Shown here: piece by piece, positions 45,239-55,192 of the stretch
Numbering within the stretch: position 1 is the first letter of the stretch
Layout: each line of letters begins with the position of its first letter
NCBI GenBank assembly: GCA_963712305.1
Contig: CAVQHI010000001.1
Location: forward strand, 2,046,001-2,110,000
Direction: 5' to 3'
DNA: 64,000 bases
Origin: DATFNI01 sp963712305
GTDB lineage: Bacteria > Bacteroidota > Rhodothermia > Balneolales > DATFMH01
Made by a program: the position numbers and the translations under genes
The notes under the pieces: generated by a model
The model's database searches: none
Told to the model about the DNA's origin: nothing
Seen by the model: only the letters and a program-made list of their open reading frames with translations

Positions 45239-48200
45239 ATGACATCTAATAACACGACAACTGACATAGAACAGGCTCTCAAATCCAGCAGAGGCAACAT
45301 AATTCTGCGCGCCGGGGCGGGTACAGGGAAAACGTATAACCTGACCAGGCGGGTTATGAATTTACTAAGCGGCAATCTTGACGGTGAAGGGAAAGGGAAA
45401 CCTTGCCGTGTTGATGAGATCCTGGCGCTTACCTTTACGAATGACGCAGCCGGCGAGATGCGGGAACGGATTTATGCTTCTATAACGGAGGAATTAAGAA
45501 GTACGGATGATCCTGCACTTCGGCGCCATTTGCACAGGGAGAAACGCGAGTTCGGCAGAAACTTCATCACGACGTTTCATGCGTTTTGCCAGCGACTTCT
45601 GCAGTACTACCCGGATGAGGTTGCATCCCTCTCGTTTCCTAAGACACCGGACTCCGACGGAAACAAGCCGAACGAATTTGCTCACCTTGAAGCCGGATTC
45701 GATCTCTTAGATGAATATCGCCAGTCGGTACTGCAAATTGAGTGGCACAAGCAATTTTACAGCACATTTAAAGACCTGCCCAGCCTGCGCTCGCAACTTG
45801 CCAATCTGGGGAAACGCCGATTCGAAACGATCATTGAAAAACTGTCCCGAATTATCGGGACGGATGATGTGCTTCATAGGATCTCCGTGTTAAGTCCTAA
45901 TGACTATATCGAACGACTGGATCATGTGCGTAAGACTGTAGCCCAACAAACGGAAGCAGCTTACGCTCCCATTCGCGTTTACATGGAGGATCACGCCGGC
46001 TACTTCAAAAATCCATCTCTTGATCCGGTGACTTTTGCTACAGATTGTGTAACGAAAAGCGGCACTTTCCGGCTTAGTGAACTAACCAATAAAAACCAAA
46101 CTAAGGATGAAGTCAAAGCCGCTCTCGATCCGTTGATTCCAAATCTTATGACGTGGATAGGAGTCTATGATAGTCTCAACAAATTATTCGATGGTGCAGA
46201 AAAGCCGCTTTTGAATCGTATTGAAGAATATCAGAAGGATGACACCTTTAATGCGGATATCGCAGACTACTTCAACCTCATCGAACTGGCCGATGTCGCT
46301 CTTCGATGGTCGTTATTCATGCGCTACAGCCGGGTCCGGGAAAAGCTCATCACGTTTGATGATGTGATTACGCTCACAGAAAAACTCCTGGATGTTCACC
46401 CGGAGATTGCCTCTGAAATGCAGCAGCGGTTTCGCTATATCCTGATCGACGAGTTTCAGGATACCGATGAGCGCCAGTGGAACATCGTAAGCAAGCTTGC
46501 ACGCCTCGATCAGGGCGGAAACCTGATGATTGTAGGTGACCAGAAGCAAGCCATTTACCGCTTCCGCGGCGGCGACGTGACGATGATCCGCCGAGTCGAG
46601 AAAGAGCTTGGGAAGCTTGATGGAAGCAAGTTGCTAGAACTGGACCTGAGCCATTCTTTCAGGTCCAACCACGAAGTCGTCGCATTCAGCAATGATCTTT
46701 TCAAACATACTTTCCGGGATTATCGTGAAGAAGATATGTTCAAGGCCCGGGCGCAGCGGCTCGATTTACCACCCGATGATCTTCAAAACAAGGCGTTTCC
46801 CGAAGGTCTGATCAGGATTATGGGCTATCAGAGGCCGGATCAGGAACAGTTGGATAGTGATTCCCGGGTTCAGGAATTGGTGGATGAAAAAGGTCATACG
46901 CTCGAAGCGTTGCGTATTGCCCGGCTGCTTGATCAGATTCGAAACGGTCAAGCGTCCGGATATGATGACATCAGGCAGTTCATGGACCAGGGCGAAAAAG
47001 CTGTTGGTGTCCTGTTGCGAAGCCGGACTCACCAGGCGGAGATGGAAGAAGCACTGCGACTGTATAATATCCCGTTCACTGTATCCAGCGGCCGCGGGTT
47101 TTATCGTTGCCAGGAAATCATCGATGCGGCCAATCTCCTATCATTCATTCTCGATTCTTATGATAATGTCGCGGTCGTCGGTGTGCTTCGCTCTCCTTTT
47201 GTTGGACTTTCTGACGCCGGGTTGCTGTCTCTTCGACTTGCGATAATCCATTCGAAAAAAAATTCGGACGGGCGATATTCCTACTGGCAAGCTGCTCAAA
47301 AAATGACGCAAGCAGATAGTGAGCGATTATTACCTCCCGATCGCCTGGCGCTGGTAACGATGGTTCCGGTACTTGAGGATCTTCGCAAAGCTTCCAAATA
47401 TACCAGGGTGTCTGAAATAGTAGAACGCGTTCTTCACGAAAGCAACTTCTGGTCCGATGCTGTGGACCTGGAAGGTGTCCGTCAAAATATGAACAAACTG
47501 CTCGAAATTGTCCGCACGCTCGAATTTGAAGGTCAGGGAGGCCTGTTTGATATCGTCACCTTCCTGCGGACCCAGATTGAAGACAATGCCGACGAAAAAG
47601 AGGGGGAACGTCCGGATACCGGCTCCGTACAGATTATGACCGTACATGGTTCCAAAGGCCTCGAATTCCCCATGGTGATATTACCTGATATGATGAGTAA
47701 AGGGTCCGGAAGGTCGGAGGTGTATGTCAGTCCGGAGGATGCCTGGATCAATGGCCTTCCCTTGTTTTCATATAAAGACACGGACAAGAACGATTACAAC
47801 AATGACAACGACCAGGATGTGTCGGCTCTGTATCGATACCTGAAACACCTTGAAACCGAACGTGATGATGCGGAAACGCGTCGCCTGTTTTATGTGGCCG
47901 TTACCAGGGCTGCTCATCACCTTGTGCTCTCCGATACGGTAACTTATGACGAAAGACGGTCCAATCAATCGAAAATAAGCTTTGGCGGTTATTTCGATGA
48001 ATGGCTTAACGCCGGCGGGACAGAAAGTGAACTTGTAACTTTCGATCGTTCGACTTTTGAAGAGTTGCAGGATCTCGCATCAAGGGTCGCCGGCGGCACA
48101 GACGAACTCTCCGACCATTCCCCTCAAAAAGCCATACCGTTGCGTTCGGAAACGCTGGCCACTGCTATATCAAACGGTATGATCGAAGGCAAGGCTGTGA

Positions 48201-48805
48201 CATCAGGTAAGGAGAACGTTGTTGTTGATAGTGAACCCCAACTTCACCTTTTTGGTGGCGGACCGGGCTGGAGTCGTTTACCGGCTAACGAAGCTGGAAC
48301 ATTGGTCCACAAACTTGTTGAATTGGATATTGCCGATGAAAAACAAGAAAACAGGATACTGATTAATGAGATGACACGATTGGGTTACCGCTCAGATGAT
48401 CCCGCCTGGGATGAAGATCGCGTGGAAATTCTCCGCCAATCTCACGCTGCCCGACAATGGCTAAACAATCATTTCTCCGATGCCCGGCAGCGCCGCCACG
48501 AAACCAGTTTCGAAACACTTATTAAAGTAGATGGTAAACCCGTTATGATGCGAGGCACCATCGACCTGCTCATCGAAGATAAAAATGGAACATGGCACCT
48601 GATTGATTTCAAAACTTCAAACGTACCGGATGGAAAATATAAAGAGTGGGCAAAGCAAGCCGGTTACGATCAACAATTGAGGATTTATTGTGAGGCGCTG
48701 CGAGTATTATCTGATGAGAAGATGAGTGTTGAACCTGAAAATGCAGTACTGTTATTTACGAGAGAAGAAGGGTGTGTGGCATTAAATATTAAGTTTATCA
48801 ATTGA
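45239..48805 (+). CDS. addA: AddA-like UvrD/RecB helicase-nuclease
   Basis: The 1188-residue product carries the superfamily 1A helicase motifs in order: Walker A (ILRAGAGTGKTYNLTRRV), Ia (LTFTNDAAGEMRERI), II (ILIDEFQDTDERQW), III (IVGDQKQAIYRFRGGD), V (QIMTVHGSKGLEFPMVI) and VI (RLFYVAVTRAAHHLVLS). A C-terminal PD-(D/E)XK nuclease follows (MRGTIDLLIEDKNG, HLIDFKTS) with an upstream AGTLVHKLVELD helix. AddA unwinds and cuts DNA ends together with AddB. The start sits immediately after a short-repeat array, so its native promoter or leader has probably been displaced. The next genes form a candidate phage-defence pair. Confidence 0.92.
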   Translation: MTSNNTTTDIEQALKSSRGNIILRAGAGTGKTYNLTRRVMNLLSGNLDGEGKGKPCRVDEILALTFTNDAAGEMRERIYASITEELRSTDDPALRRHLHREKREFGRNFITTFHAFCQRLLQYYPDEVASLSFPKTPDSDGNKPNEFAHLEAGFDLLDEYRQSVLQIEWHKQFYSTFKDLPSLRSQLANLGKRRFETIIEKLSRIIGTDDVLHRISVLSPNDYIERLDHVRKTVAQQTEAAYAPIRVYMEDHAGYFKNPSLDPVTFATDCVTKSGTFRLSELTNKNQTKDEVKAALDPLIPNLMTWIGVYDSLNKLFDGAEKPLLNRIEEYQKDDTFNADIADYFNLIELADVALRWSLFMRYSRVREKLITFDDVITLTEKLLDVHPEIASEMQQRFRYILIDEFQDTDERQWNIVSKLARLDQGGNLMIVGDQKQAIYRFRGGDVTMIRRVEKELGKLDGSKLLELDLSHSFRSNHEVVAFSNDLFKHTFRDYREEDMFKARAQRLDLPPDDLQNKAFPEGLIRIMGYQRPDQEQLDSDSRVQELVDEKGHTLEALRIARLLDQIRNGQASGYDDIRQFMDQGEKAVGVLLRSRTHQAEMEEALRLYNIPFTVSSGRGFYRCQEIIDAANLLSFILDSYDNVAVVGVLRSPFVGLSDAGLLSLRLAIIHSKKNSDGRYSYWQAAQKMTQADSERLLPPDRLALVTMVPVLEDLRKASKYTRVSEIVERVLHESNFWSDAVDLEGVRQNMNKLLEIVRTLEFEGQGGLFDIVTFLRTQIEDNADEKEGERPDTGSVQIMTVHGSKGLEFPMVILPDMMSKGSGRSEVYVSPEDAWINGLPLFSYKDTDKNDYNNDNDQDVSALYRYLKHLETERDDAETRRLFYVAVTRAAHHLVLSDTVTYDERRSNQSKISFGGYFDEWLNAGGTESELVTFDRSTFEELQDLASRVAGGTDELSDHSPQKAIPLRSETLATAISNGMIEGKAVTSGKENVVVDSEPQLHLFGGGPGWSRLPANEAGTLVHKLVELDIADEKQENRILINEMTRLGYRSDDPAWDEDRVEILRQSHAARQWLNNHFSDARQRRHETSFETLIKVDGKPVMMRGTIDLLIEDKNGTWHLIDFKTSNVPDGKYKEWAKQAGYDQQLRIYCEALRVLSDEKMSVEPENAVLLFTREEGCVALNIKFIN

Positions 48806-48911
48806 TCAAATGGTTAATTAAAATGAAATAAACGCAATAATCTCTTTATCCAGTCTATTTAATTGGGCATATTACTTTTAAGATACTATGTATATGTAAA
48901 ACGGGCTGTAT

Positions 48912-50300
48912 ATGATTACGAAGATTGAAATTGATGGATTTAAAACATTTGAAAATTTCGAAATGGTATTCACACCATTCGTAATTATTGCAGGTAGTAA
49001 TGGGTCAGGGAAAAGCAATTTATTTGATGCAATAAAACTACTCTCTTCACTTGCCAAAAATGATTTAAAAACTGCTTTTGCTGACCAAAGAGGGAGTTTT
49101 TCTGAACTTTTTACACTTTATTCTCATGATTTGAAAGCGCATCAGATGCGTTTCGCGGTTGAGTTATTCTTAGATGCATCTGTCAAGGATGATTTCAATA
49201 AAGAAGCGGATCTCGGGCATAGAAGACTTAGATATGAACTTGGCATATCAATAACAGAGGATCCCAAGATAGGATTGGAAAGACTTGTTGTTGATCATGA
49301 ATCATTAAGGCCAATAAAAAAGAAAACTGACAAGTGGGCAAAAGCCTTTCTGTCAAATGATGAGTGGCATCTGGAAAGGGGGAGTCAAAATTATAAACCA
49401 TATATAAATACAGATATTAAGAAAAATGTTAAAGTCATCAATATCAGGCAAGACGGTATTCGCGGTGGAAAACCAACTCCTATTAAAGACTTGGAAAGAT
49501 CTGTTCTTAGTGGCATAAATGATACGTCATTTCCACATGCCTTTGCCGTTCGCCAAGAGATGCTCAATTGGCGACAATTCCAGCTGAGCCCAATAGAATT
49601 AAGCCGGCCTTCACCAATGCTTGGATCAAATTTTTTGGATAATGAGGGCAGATATCTTGCTGCAATGTTGAAAAAGATAGATGTTGATGATCCCGATGCA
49701 ATCAAATCTATAAGTCGTAATGTCCAAAATATTCTTCCTGAATTAAAGCAAATTTATGTTGATGAAGATAGTGCACGACAACAATATGTGCTTATGGTTA
49801 AATCATCCGATGGTCGAGAATTTAGTGCAAATGTTTTATCTGAGGGTACATTACGAATTATTGCTTTACTCGCTTTGAAATATGATTATCGCCACAAAGG
49901 ATTAATATGTTTTGAGGAGCCAGAAAATGGAATCCATCCATTTAGAATGAAAAAAATCTTGGATCTTTTGAAAGATTTGTCAACTGATTTCGAGATCGAG
50001 GGTGAATCGGAAATTCCATTGAGACAAGTCATTATTAATACTCACTCACCACTATTAGTTCGAGAATACAAAAATGATGTGTCCCATTATAATGGAACAT
50101 TATTCTTTGCACGACTTCTTAGTAAAGTCGATGTTTCCAAAAAGGCAACATATAAAATTACGAGGTTATCACCTGTTACTGATGGAAATTCGAAACGATT
50201 TTTTCTATCAACTTTACCTGCCGAGGCTGAAATTACGTACGCTGAAGCCGATGAATTTTTAAACTTCAATGATGCCGAAAATCTCAAAGGCGAGTTTTAA
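48912..50300 (+). CDS. ABC-type AAA ATPase (AAA_21/OLD-like), candidate defence sensor
   Basis: The 462-residue product has an SMC/ABC-like ATPase fold with a long middle insert. Walker A is AGSNGSGKSNLFDAI (residues 33-47), the signature-like segment is LSEGTLRIIALLAL, Walker B is ICFEEPENGIHP, and the switch histidine is in INTHSPLLV. Proteins of this type occur as the first gene in several two-gene anti-phage systems (for example AriA in PARIS, PtuA in Septu). It lies 106 bp after addA and 5 bp ahead of a Toprim/DUF4276-like gene. The pair looks clearly more AT-rich than addA, a sign of transfer. Not recognised as a specific named system. Confidence 0.8.
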   Translation: MITKIEIDGFKTFENFEMVFTPFVIIAGSNGSGKSNLFDAIKLLSSLAKNDLKTAFADQRGSFSELFTLYSHDLKAHQMRFAVELFLDASVKDDFNKEADLGHRRLRYELGISITEDPKIGLERLVVDHESLRPIKKKTDKWAKAFLSNDEWHLERGSQNYKPYINTDIKKNVKVINIRQDGIRGGKPTPIKDLERSVLSGINDTSFPHAFAVRQEMLNWRQFQLSPIELSRPSPMLGSNFLDNEGRYLAAMLKKIDVDDPDAIKSISRNVQNILPELKQIYVDEDSARQQYVLMVKSSDGREFSANVLSEGTLRIIALLALKYDYRHKGLICFEEPENGIHPFRMKKILDLLKDLSTDFEIEGESEIPLRQVIINTHSPLLVREYKNDVSHYNGTLFFARLLSKVDVSKKATYKITRLSPVTDGNSKRFFLSTLPAEAEITYAEADEFLNFNDAENLKGEF

Positions 50301-50305
50301 ATAAA

Positions 50306-50974
50306 ATGCAGCTATTCGTCGCTTTTTGTGGAGAGGGTCCTTCGGACGAACGTTTTATAACTAACCTTTCAGAAAGAATTATACAGGAGTATTTATTCCA
50401 AAATAATATTACTGCCGAAATTTCATGGTTCAAAATCAAAAAGACAGGAAACTCTGAGCAATCTGTAATTAATGCTTCAATTCAATCGAAATCACAGGAT
50501 TTTTTGATTCTTCATAGGGATGCTGATTGTGAAAGCGTTGAAATATGTTTCAACAATCATTTTCAATCAGGCCTAAATAAAGTTAAGCAGAAGAAAAAAG
50601 AAGATATCTGCAAAAACATTGTATTATCTATTCCAGTACAAGAAACTGAGGCTTGGATCCTGTGTGATAAGTCAAAACTCCAAGATTTAATTGAAACCGA
50701 CTTAGATTATAATTCACTTAACCTAACATACAAATTAGGGAGGATAGAGAGCATTGCGGATCCTAAAGGTATTATCGAAAATGCCATTAAAATTCACAAG
50801 GAAAGATTACCGAGACGGAAACGTAAATTTGCTGTGAATTCATCTGAAATTTATGAACGGGCCGGACAAGAGGTTGACATGAATCAACTTGAACATCTTG
50901 AATCGTTTCAATTATTTAAACACAATTTGCTTGAAATGCTTGCTATGATTACTGAAATCAAAACAATATCATAA
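50306..50974 (+). CDS. DUF4276/Toprim-like protein, candidate defence effector
   Basis: The 222-residue product shows the Toprim-like pattern of DUF4276 proteins: an N-terminal FCGEGPSDERFI with acidic residues, the DxD-type LILHRDADCES (about residue 70) and the IPVQETEAWILCD motif (about residue 112). These acidic positions would bind metal in a nuclease or RNase activity. It starts 5 bp after the ATPase stop, so the two are co-translated. In PARIS a Toprim effector (AriB, DUF4435) is kept inactive by the ATPase until a phage trigger appears; a similar logic is inferred here, not shown. Confidence 0.72.
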   Translation: MQLFVAFCGEGPSDERFITNLSERIIQEYLFQNNITAEISWFKIKKTGNSEQSVINASIQSKSQDFLILHRDADCESVEICFNNHFQSGLNKVKQKKKEDICKNIVLSIPVQETEAWILCDKSKLQDLIETDLDYNSLNLTYKLGRIESIADPKGIIENAIKIHKERLPRRKRKFAVNSSEIYERAGQEVDMNQLEHLESFQLFKHNLLEMLAMITEIKTIS

Positions 50975-51001
50975 TTTGAATTCAACATCTAATTCAGGCT
51001 A

Positions 51002-51208
51002 ATGAATAAGAACAGGAACTATCACCTCATAGCTATTTTAAACCTTCTGGCGGCCATCTCCTTTCTTTCGGTCGGCTTTCTGCAAACAACTCCAAGCAGC
51101 GAGAAGCATCCCTATATTTGGTTCGTAATTGCGGCCCTATTCCTGATTACTTTCTATCTCAATTTCAGGAAACATGCCGCAAGTAAAGATGAAGCGGCAT
51201 CTCAATAA
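51002..51208 (+). CDS. Small two-helix membrane protein, unknown
   Basis: The 68-residue product has two hydrophobic segments (LIAILNLLAAISFLSVGFL and IWFVIAALFLITFYLNF) and a charged tail. It begins 27 bp after the Toprim-like gene, but its base composition is more like the host, so it may not belong to that unit. No family recognised. Confidence 0.5.
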   Translation: MNKNRNYHLIAILNLLAAISFLSVGFLQTTPSSEKHPYIWFVIAALFLITFYLNFRKHAASKDEAASQ

Positions 51209-51344
51209 TAAGACTCTTGATTTTCCTAACGGCAGTTCGATATAAACGCTTTGGGTCGCACATCACTGTCATTTCGGTACCTATGGCTATCGAGAAAAAA
51301 TCTAAACTGACCGGAAATGCAAAAAGCAACGAACACCTATCACA

Positions 51345-51386
51345 TTGGCAGCCAAGATAGATTCCTCCAGTCCGTCGGAATGACAG
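51345..51386. repeat. TTGGCAGCCA-type intergenic repeat, copy 1
   Basis: TTGGCAGCCAAGATAGATTC, then CTCCAGTCCGTCGGAATGAC, is matched at 56767-56816 by TTTGCAGCCAGAATAGATTT and an ending in ATCGGAATGACA. Both are intergenic. Confidence 0.6.
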
Positions 51387-51444
51387 ATAGGTGTTTGTTT
51401 GTAGAGTTTCTTTATCCAGACTTCACGTTACGAGTATAGTCCAA

Positions 51445-52500
51445 TCAATAGCTAACTTTTACCACTCCACCTGGTGTGTTTGCTGCGGCGTAAATAGTAC
51501 GGTGCTGCCAGTCGATCTGAAGAGCGGTAAAATCAGTGGTCGTGCTGTCACCGTAGGTGGTCCAGTTGGCACCGCCATCCTTGGTATGCATCAGGTATTT
51601 CCCGGCGGCGTAGATATCCAGCGTGTCATTTGGATTTATAGCCACATCACGGAACTGCTCGGTATCGTTGCGATCGCCGCTATAGGAGATTTGCCAGGTG
51701 CGACCGCCGTTCTCCGATTTCACAACCATTCCGATCATCCCGACATAGAGAGATTTCGGGTTCACCGGGTTTATGGCGATATCGTACACCACATTATTCA
51801 AACCGGCAGTACCCGAAGGCAGCGTTTTGATGACATCCCATACATCTCCGCCGTCGGTGGAGTGAAGCAGCCGTTTACCGCCAAAACCGTTTTCTCCACC
51901 TGCCCATATGTCATTCGGATCCTGAGGATTAAAACGAATCGCATAGACATAATGGCCAAATTCTCTCGACTGATCTAAATACGTCCATCTCGTGGAATCT
52001 GCATCTTTGCGGAAAATGGCGCTGTTGGTACCCGCATAGATACGACCCGGTTTCTGACTGGGAGCAGCCAGGATAAATACAGATGTACTGCTCGTATCCT
52101 GGTACATTTCCTTGATGCCATAATCGAAGGCATTCCACGTCTTTCCATCGTCCTTGCTTTGTAAGAGTCCCGTCTTGAACGATTTATTAGTGGTATAGAA
52201 TGCCACATAAAAATCGTTGTTTTGAGGATTCCGATAGAATGATGTTACGCCATACTGTACCTGATTCGGATAAGAAAATCCGAGCCTGTCCCATTGATTA
52301 TTGAGACCCATAGTGTTATAACGATACAAACCGTCCCTTCCGGCGCTTGCGAACAAATAATCACCACTAAGAGACAGCTGGTAGATGTAGCTGTCACTCA
52401 ATCCAAGTGACTCCCATTTTTGATCAGGCGGACCGTTTAAAAGTCCACATGACGTAAGTGCAACCAATTGCAGTATTAGTGACAGACGTCCAAATTTCAT
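51445..52500 (-). CDS. Beta-propeller (BNR/Ycf48-like) lipoprotein
   Basis: The 351-residue product has the lipobox LTSC (LILQLVALTSCGLLNGPP) and Asp-box-like turns (SKDDGKTWN, STDGGDVWD, SENGGRTWQ, TKDGGANWT). It opens with the WESLGLSDSYIYQL pattern that parallels GWSEAGLSGDSIIV of the module proteins at 9591 and 10733, so it belongs to the same family. Here, however, no S8 gene is divergent from it; a potassium channel gene lies on the other side. It should be membrane-tethered outside the cytoplasm. Function unknown. Confidence 0.75.
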   Translation of the reverse strand: MKFGRLSLILQLVALTSCGLLNGPPDQKWESLGLSDSYIYQLSLSGDYLFASAGRDGLYRYNTMGLNNQWDRLGFSYPNQVQYGVTSFYRNPQNNDFYVAFYTTNKSFKTGLLQSKDDGKTWNAFDYGIKEMYQDTSSTSVFILAAPSQKPGRIYAGTNSAIFRKDADSTRWTYLDQSREFGHYVYAIRFNPQDPNDIWAGGENGFGGKRLLHSTDGGDVWDVIKTLPSGTAGLNNVVYDIAINPVNPKSLYVGMIGMVVKSENGGRTWQISYSGDRNDTEQFRDVAINPNDTLDIYAAGKYLMHTKDGGANWTTYGDSTTTDFTALQIDWQHRTIYAAANTPGGVVKVSY

Positions 52501-52811
52501 ATCTACTCCTGCAGATGACAGAGATATTTTTGTATAAGTATCGGCAGAGATTCAGAAATGTTATGGCAAGCGAGTATCAAAAGTCGATTTTCTTATTACA
52601 ATCCTGAAGAATGGTAAGATTTATTAGCCACCGAGGTTCGGCGATTTCACAGGGTGTTTGCATTTTATTCATTTATCTCGTGTTTTCCACTTTAGATTCT
52701 CCTCTATGTGGCAGGAGCCTGACTTTCCAACTATCAGATTGATCCTGTCTTCCGGAACATTTAATCTGTTATATTTTGTTCCTCAGCGATCAACCAGGTT
52801 TAAGACTCATT
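52501..52811. other. Divergent intergenic region, propeller lipoprotein / KirBac
   Basis: About 310 bp without coding signs. TATTTTTG (52528-52535) fits the -7 box of a Bacteroidota promoter on the plus strand but lacks a clear upstream box. TATATTTTG (near 52771-52779) lies closer to the channel gene and supports the start at 52812. Confidence 0.4.
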
Positions 52812-53768
52812 ATGTTAAACGTAAGAAAAATTATCTCGAGGGTTCCAGTACTCAATGATCTTGGGATCGGGGAACGCGTGGGAGCTGATGCTACGAAACG
52901 CATTCTGAAAAGAAACGGCCAGTTCAATATGAATCGTGTCGGACTTTCTCTGAATGAACGTTTCAGCCCATACCACTTTCTTTTGGGATTATCATGGCCA
53001 CGCTTCTACCTCGTGATGATCCTGGCATACCTGATTATCAATTCCCTTTTTGCTGTTTGCTACACCTTGCTTGGTGGCCAGGCACTCGCTGGTCCGGTCT
53101 CATATGCTCTCCTTGACCGGTTTGCCAATGCCTTTTTCTTCAGCGTGCAGACTTTTACCACGGTTGGTTACGGGAATATCAGCCCCGTCAGTTTAAGTGC
53201 GAATATCCTTTCGACATTTGAATCTTTTACCGGCCTATTGGGTTTCGCACTCGCCACCGGAATTACATTTGCACGTTTCTCCCGTCCCAATATCCAGATT
53301 TTATACAGCAATAACGCGTTGATTGCTCCTTATTGCGACGGTTACGGCTTCATGTTCCGCATCGCCAACAAACGAAATAATGAACTGGTTGAATTAAAAG
53401 TAACCGTCACATTTACAAATGTGATCGAAAAGAACGGGCAAAAGGTTCGCCACTACCAGGAAATGAAGCTGGAACGCGACTCCATCCACTTCTTTCCGCT
53501 CTCCTGGACCTTGGTTCATCCTATCGATAAGGAAAGCCCTCTTTGGGATAAAGACCCGAAATATTTCGAGGAAACAAATGCCGAAATATTAATCCTGCTT
53601 ACCGGCTTTGATGAAACATTTTCACAAACAATTTATACTCGCTCGTCTTATCAATGGAATGAATGGATTTGGAATGCACGATATAAAACGATGTATGTCG
53701 ATAGTGACCGGGAACAGATTGCCGTTAACTTGTCACACATTCACGATTTTGAAATTGTTTCTGACTAA
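52812..53768 (+). CDS. Inward-rectifier potassium channel (KirBac family)
   Basis: The start at 52812 gives 318 residues; an in-frame ATG at 52776 adds 12 but would precede the best promoter-like motif. Two membrane helices (FYLVMILAYLIINSLFAVCYTLL and ILSTFESFTGLLGFALATGITFARF) flank the pore helix and selectivity filter TTVGYGNISP. The C-terminal half is the cytoplasmic immunoglobulin-like domain of KirBac proteins (ALIAPYCDGYGFMFRIANKRNNELVELKVTV). The length is that of the family. Single gene, convergent with the FemAB-like gene. Confidence 0.92.
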   Translation: MLNVRKIISRVPVLNDLGIGERVGADATKRILKRNGQFNMNRVGLSLNERFSPYHFLLGLSWPRFYLVMILAYLIINSLFAVCYTLLGGQALAGPVSYALLDRFANAFFFSVQTFTTVGYGNISPVSLSANILSTFESFTGLLGFALATGITFARFSRPNIQILYSNNALIAPYCDGYGFMFRIANKRNNELVELKVTVTFTNVIEKNGQKVRHYQEMKLERDSIHFFPLSWTLVHPIDKESPLWDKDPKYFEETNAEILILLTGFDETFSQTIYTRSSYQWNEWIWNARYKTMYVDSDREQIAVNLSHIHDFEIVSD

Positions 53769-53857
53769 TAAAATCAGAATTCAGCATATAAAATAAAGTC
53801 ACCCACATTAAACTCCGGTGCTCTATTTTTATAAAAGGAACTAACAGCGTTGGTAGA

Positions 53858-54880
53858 TCAGACACTAATTTTGCTTATCTCCTGATCAATAATGTCTTCA
53901 TGACGGGAGTTTCCTGCATGGCGAATATATTGAACCGTATCGGCTAATTTGCAAAGTACCGGATCAATATCACATTTCCAGAGAACACCTTCTTTTAATT
54001 CCGAGCCGAACCCGTTTTTGAAACGCTGAATGCCGCTGAGGGGCGAGTCTGAAACATCAGTTAGCCGCGCCCCAACAAAGTCATAACACCTTACCCCATT
54101 TTTTTTCATATACTGCATCGCTGTCCAATGTAGTAATTTCATACTACCTGGATGTCGAATGTTATCTGCAGATCCGGCATACAAAACGTAAGCACCATAC
54201 TGACTGTAAAGTACGAAGATCCCTCCATCAGGATTTCCATCGACCCATGCAACGGAACAATAAACATGTTTGGAGGTAAGCTTTTTAGTCAACTGCTCAA
54301 AGTAAGAATACGGTTCCTTATAAATCCGTGATCTTTTAGTAGTGGTCTCAAAAAGAGAATAGAACGTCTCTAACTGATCAACTCCCGTTAAAACAGTAAC
54401 ACCTTCGCGATCGGCTTTCCGAATTACTTGTCTGTAATTACTCTTCATGCCCATCCAGATATCGCTGAGATCCTGGGTTTCAAAATCGATGACGTAGCTT
54501 CCAAAAGGAGCCCACGTACTTTTAGACGGTGCTGACTTAAACAAAGCGTATGTTGGCGATTGAATTATACGTTGGGCCAAACGTTGTTTACCTAATTCGG
54601 AAACTACATGATCCAAAAAATTAGCTTCCTCATCCTTAGTTAATCGTTGACCATCATGTAAAGGGGGAAAAAGACATCGCCAGATTGTAAAACCACCTCT
54701 TGATTTTTTAAGGACCGGCATCACACTCTCATCTTTTTCAACCAATATCACACTTCCCTTTTCTGTCCTATTAATGAACTCTCTGTAAGATGGATTAAAG
54801 GGGAAAGGATACTTTCCGGCATATTCATTTGGGAGTATTTGATCGGATAACTCACCGCCTATGATGCGCATGGGATACAA
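53858..54880 (-). CDS. FemAB/GNAT-fold acyl- or aminoacyltransferase
   Basis: The 340-residue product resembles FemAB-type proteins (two GNAT folds). Visible features are MKSNYRQVIRKADREGV (the K/R-rich motif at about 165-182), the acceptor-domain stretch GIFVLYSQYGAYVLYAGSADN, LLHWTAMQYMKKNGVRCYDFVGA and the ending FKNGFGSELKEG. Family members add amino acids to peptidoglycan or acylate sugars in surface polysaccharides. No peptidoglycan or polysaccharide genes are adjacent, so the acceptor is unknown. Confidence 0.7.
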   Translation of the reverse strand: MYPMRIIGGELSDQILPNEYAGKYPFPFNPSYREFINRTEKGSVILVEKDESVMPVLKKSRGGFTIWRCLFPPLHDGQRLTKDEEANFLDHVVSELGKQRLAQRIIQSPTYALFKSAPSKSTWAPFGSYVIDFETQDLSDIWMGMKSNYRQVIRKADREGVTVLTGVDQLETFYSLFETTTKRSRIYKEPYSYFEQLTKKLTSKHVYCSVAWVDGNPDGGIFVLYSQYGAYVLYAGSADNIRHPGSMKLLHWTAMQYMKKNGVRCYDFVGARLTDVSDSPLSGIQRFKNGFGSELKEGVLWKCDIDPVLCKLADTVQYIRHAGNSRHEDIIDQEISKISV

Positions 54881-55148
54881 ATAATAATGATGTAGCTACT
54901 TAATTATATCTAATGATGTTTTTATCGGGTTAACTTAATCCATCTTTAAAAGTATATATAATCAATGGCATCTAATAAAACAACGTTCCTTTAAAAAAAT
55001 TAGTTAAAAAAAAGATGTTAAATGACCTTGCAAAAGAGTTAACTCTTGTTTCCGTGTTTCTAGGATGTACCCAGTATTTCTGGATTACGTCCAATAAGAA
55101 CTGCCTCGGAGCGAAAATCCTGAACTCTCGAAGCATAACAAATGCTAC

Positions 55149-55157
55149 CTATGGCAA
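55149..55157. repeat. Target-site duplication of the IS element, left
   Basis: CTATGGCAA directly abuts the left end of the IS at 55158 and is repeated at 56524-56532, directly after its right end. Confidence 0.85.
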
Positions 55158-55192
55158 CACATCTGTCCAAAACGTTTAAAAAGTAGCCAGTG

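Noticed and set aside
51391..51978. 195-codon plus-strand frame over the propeller lipoprotein
   Set aside because: It lies antisense to a lipoprotein with clear lipobox and Asp-box repeats and has no recognisable features itself.
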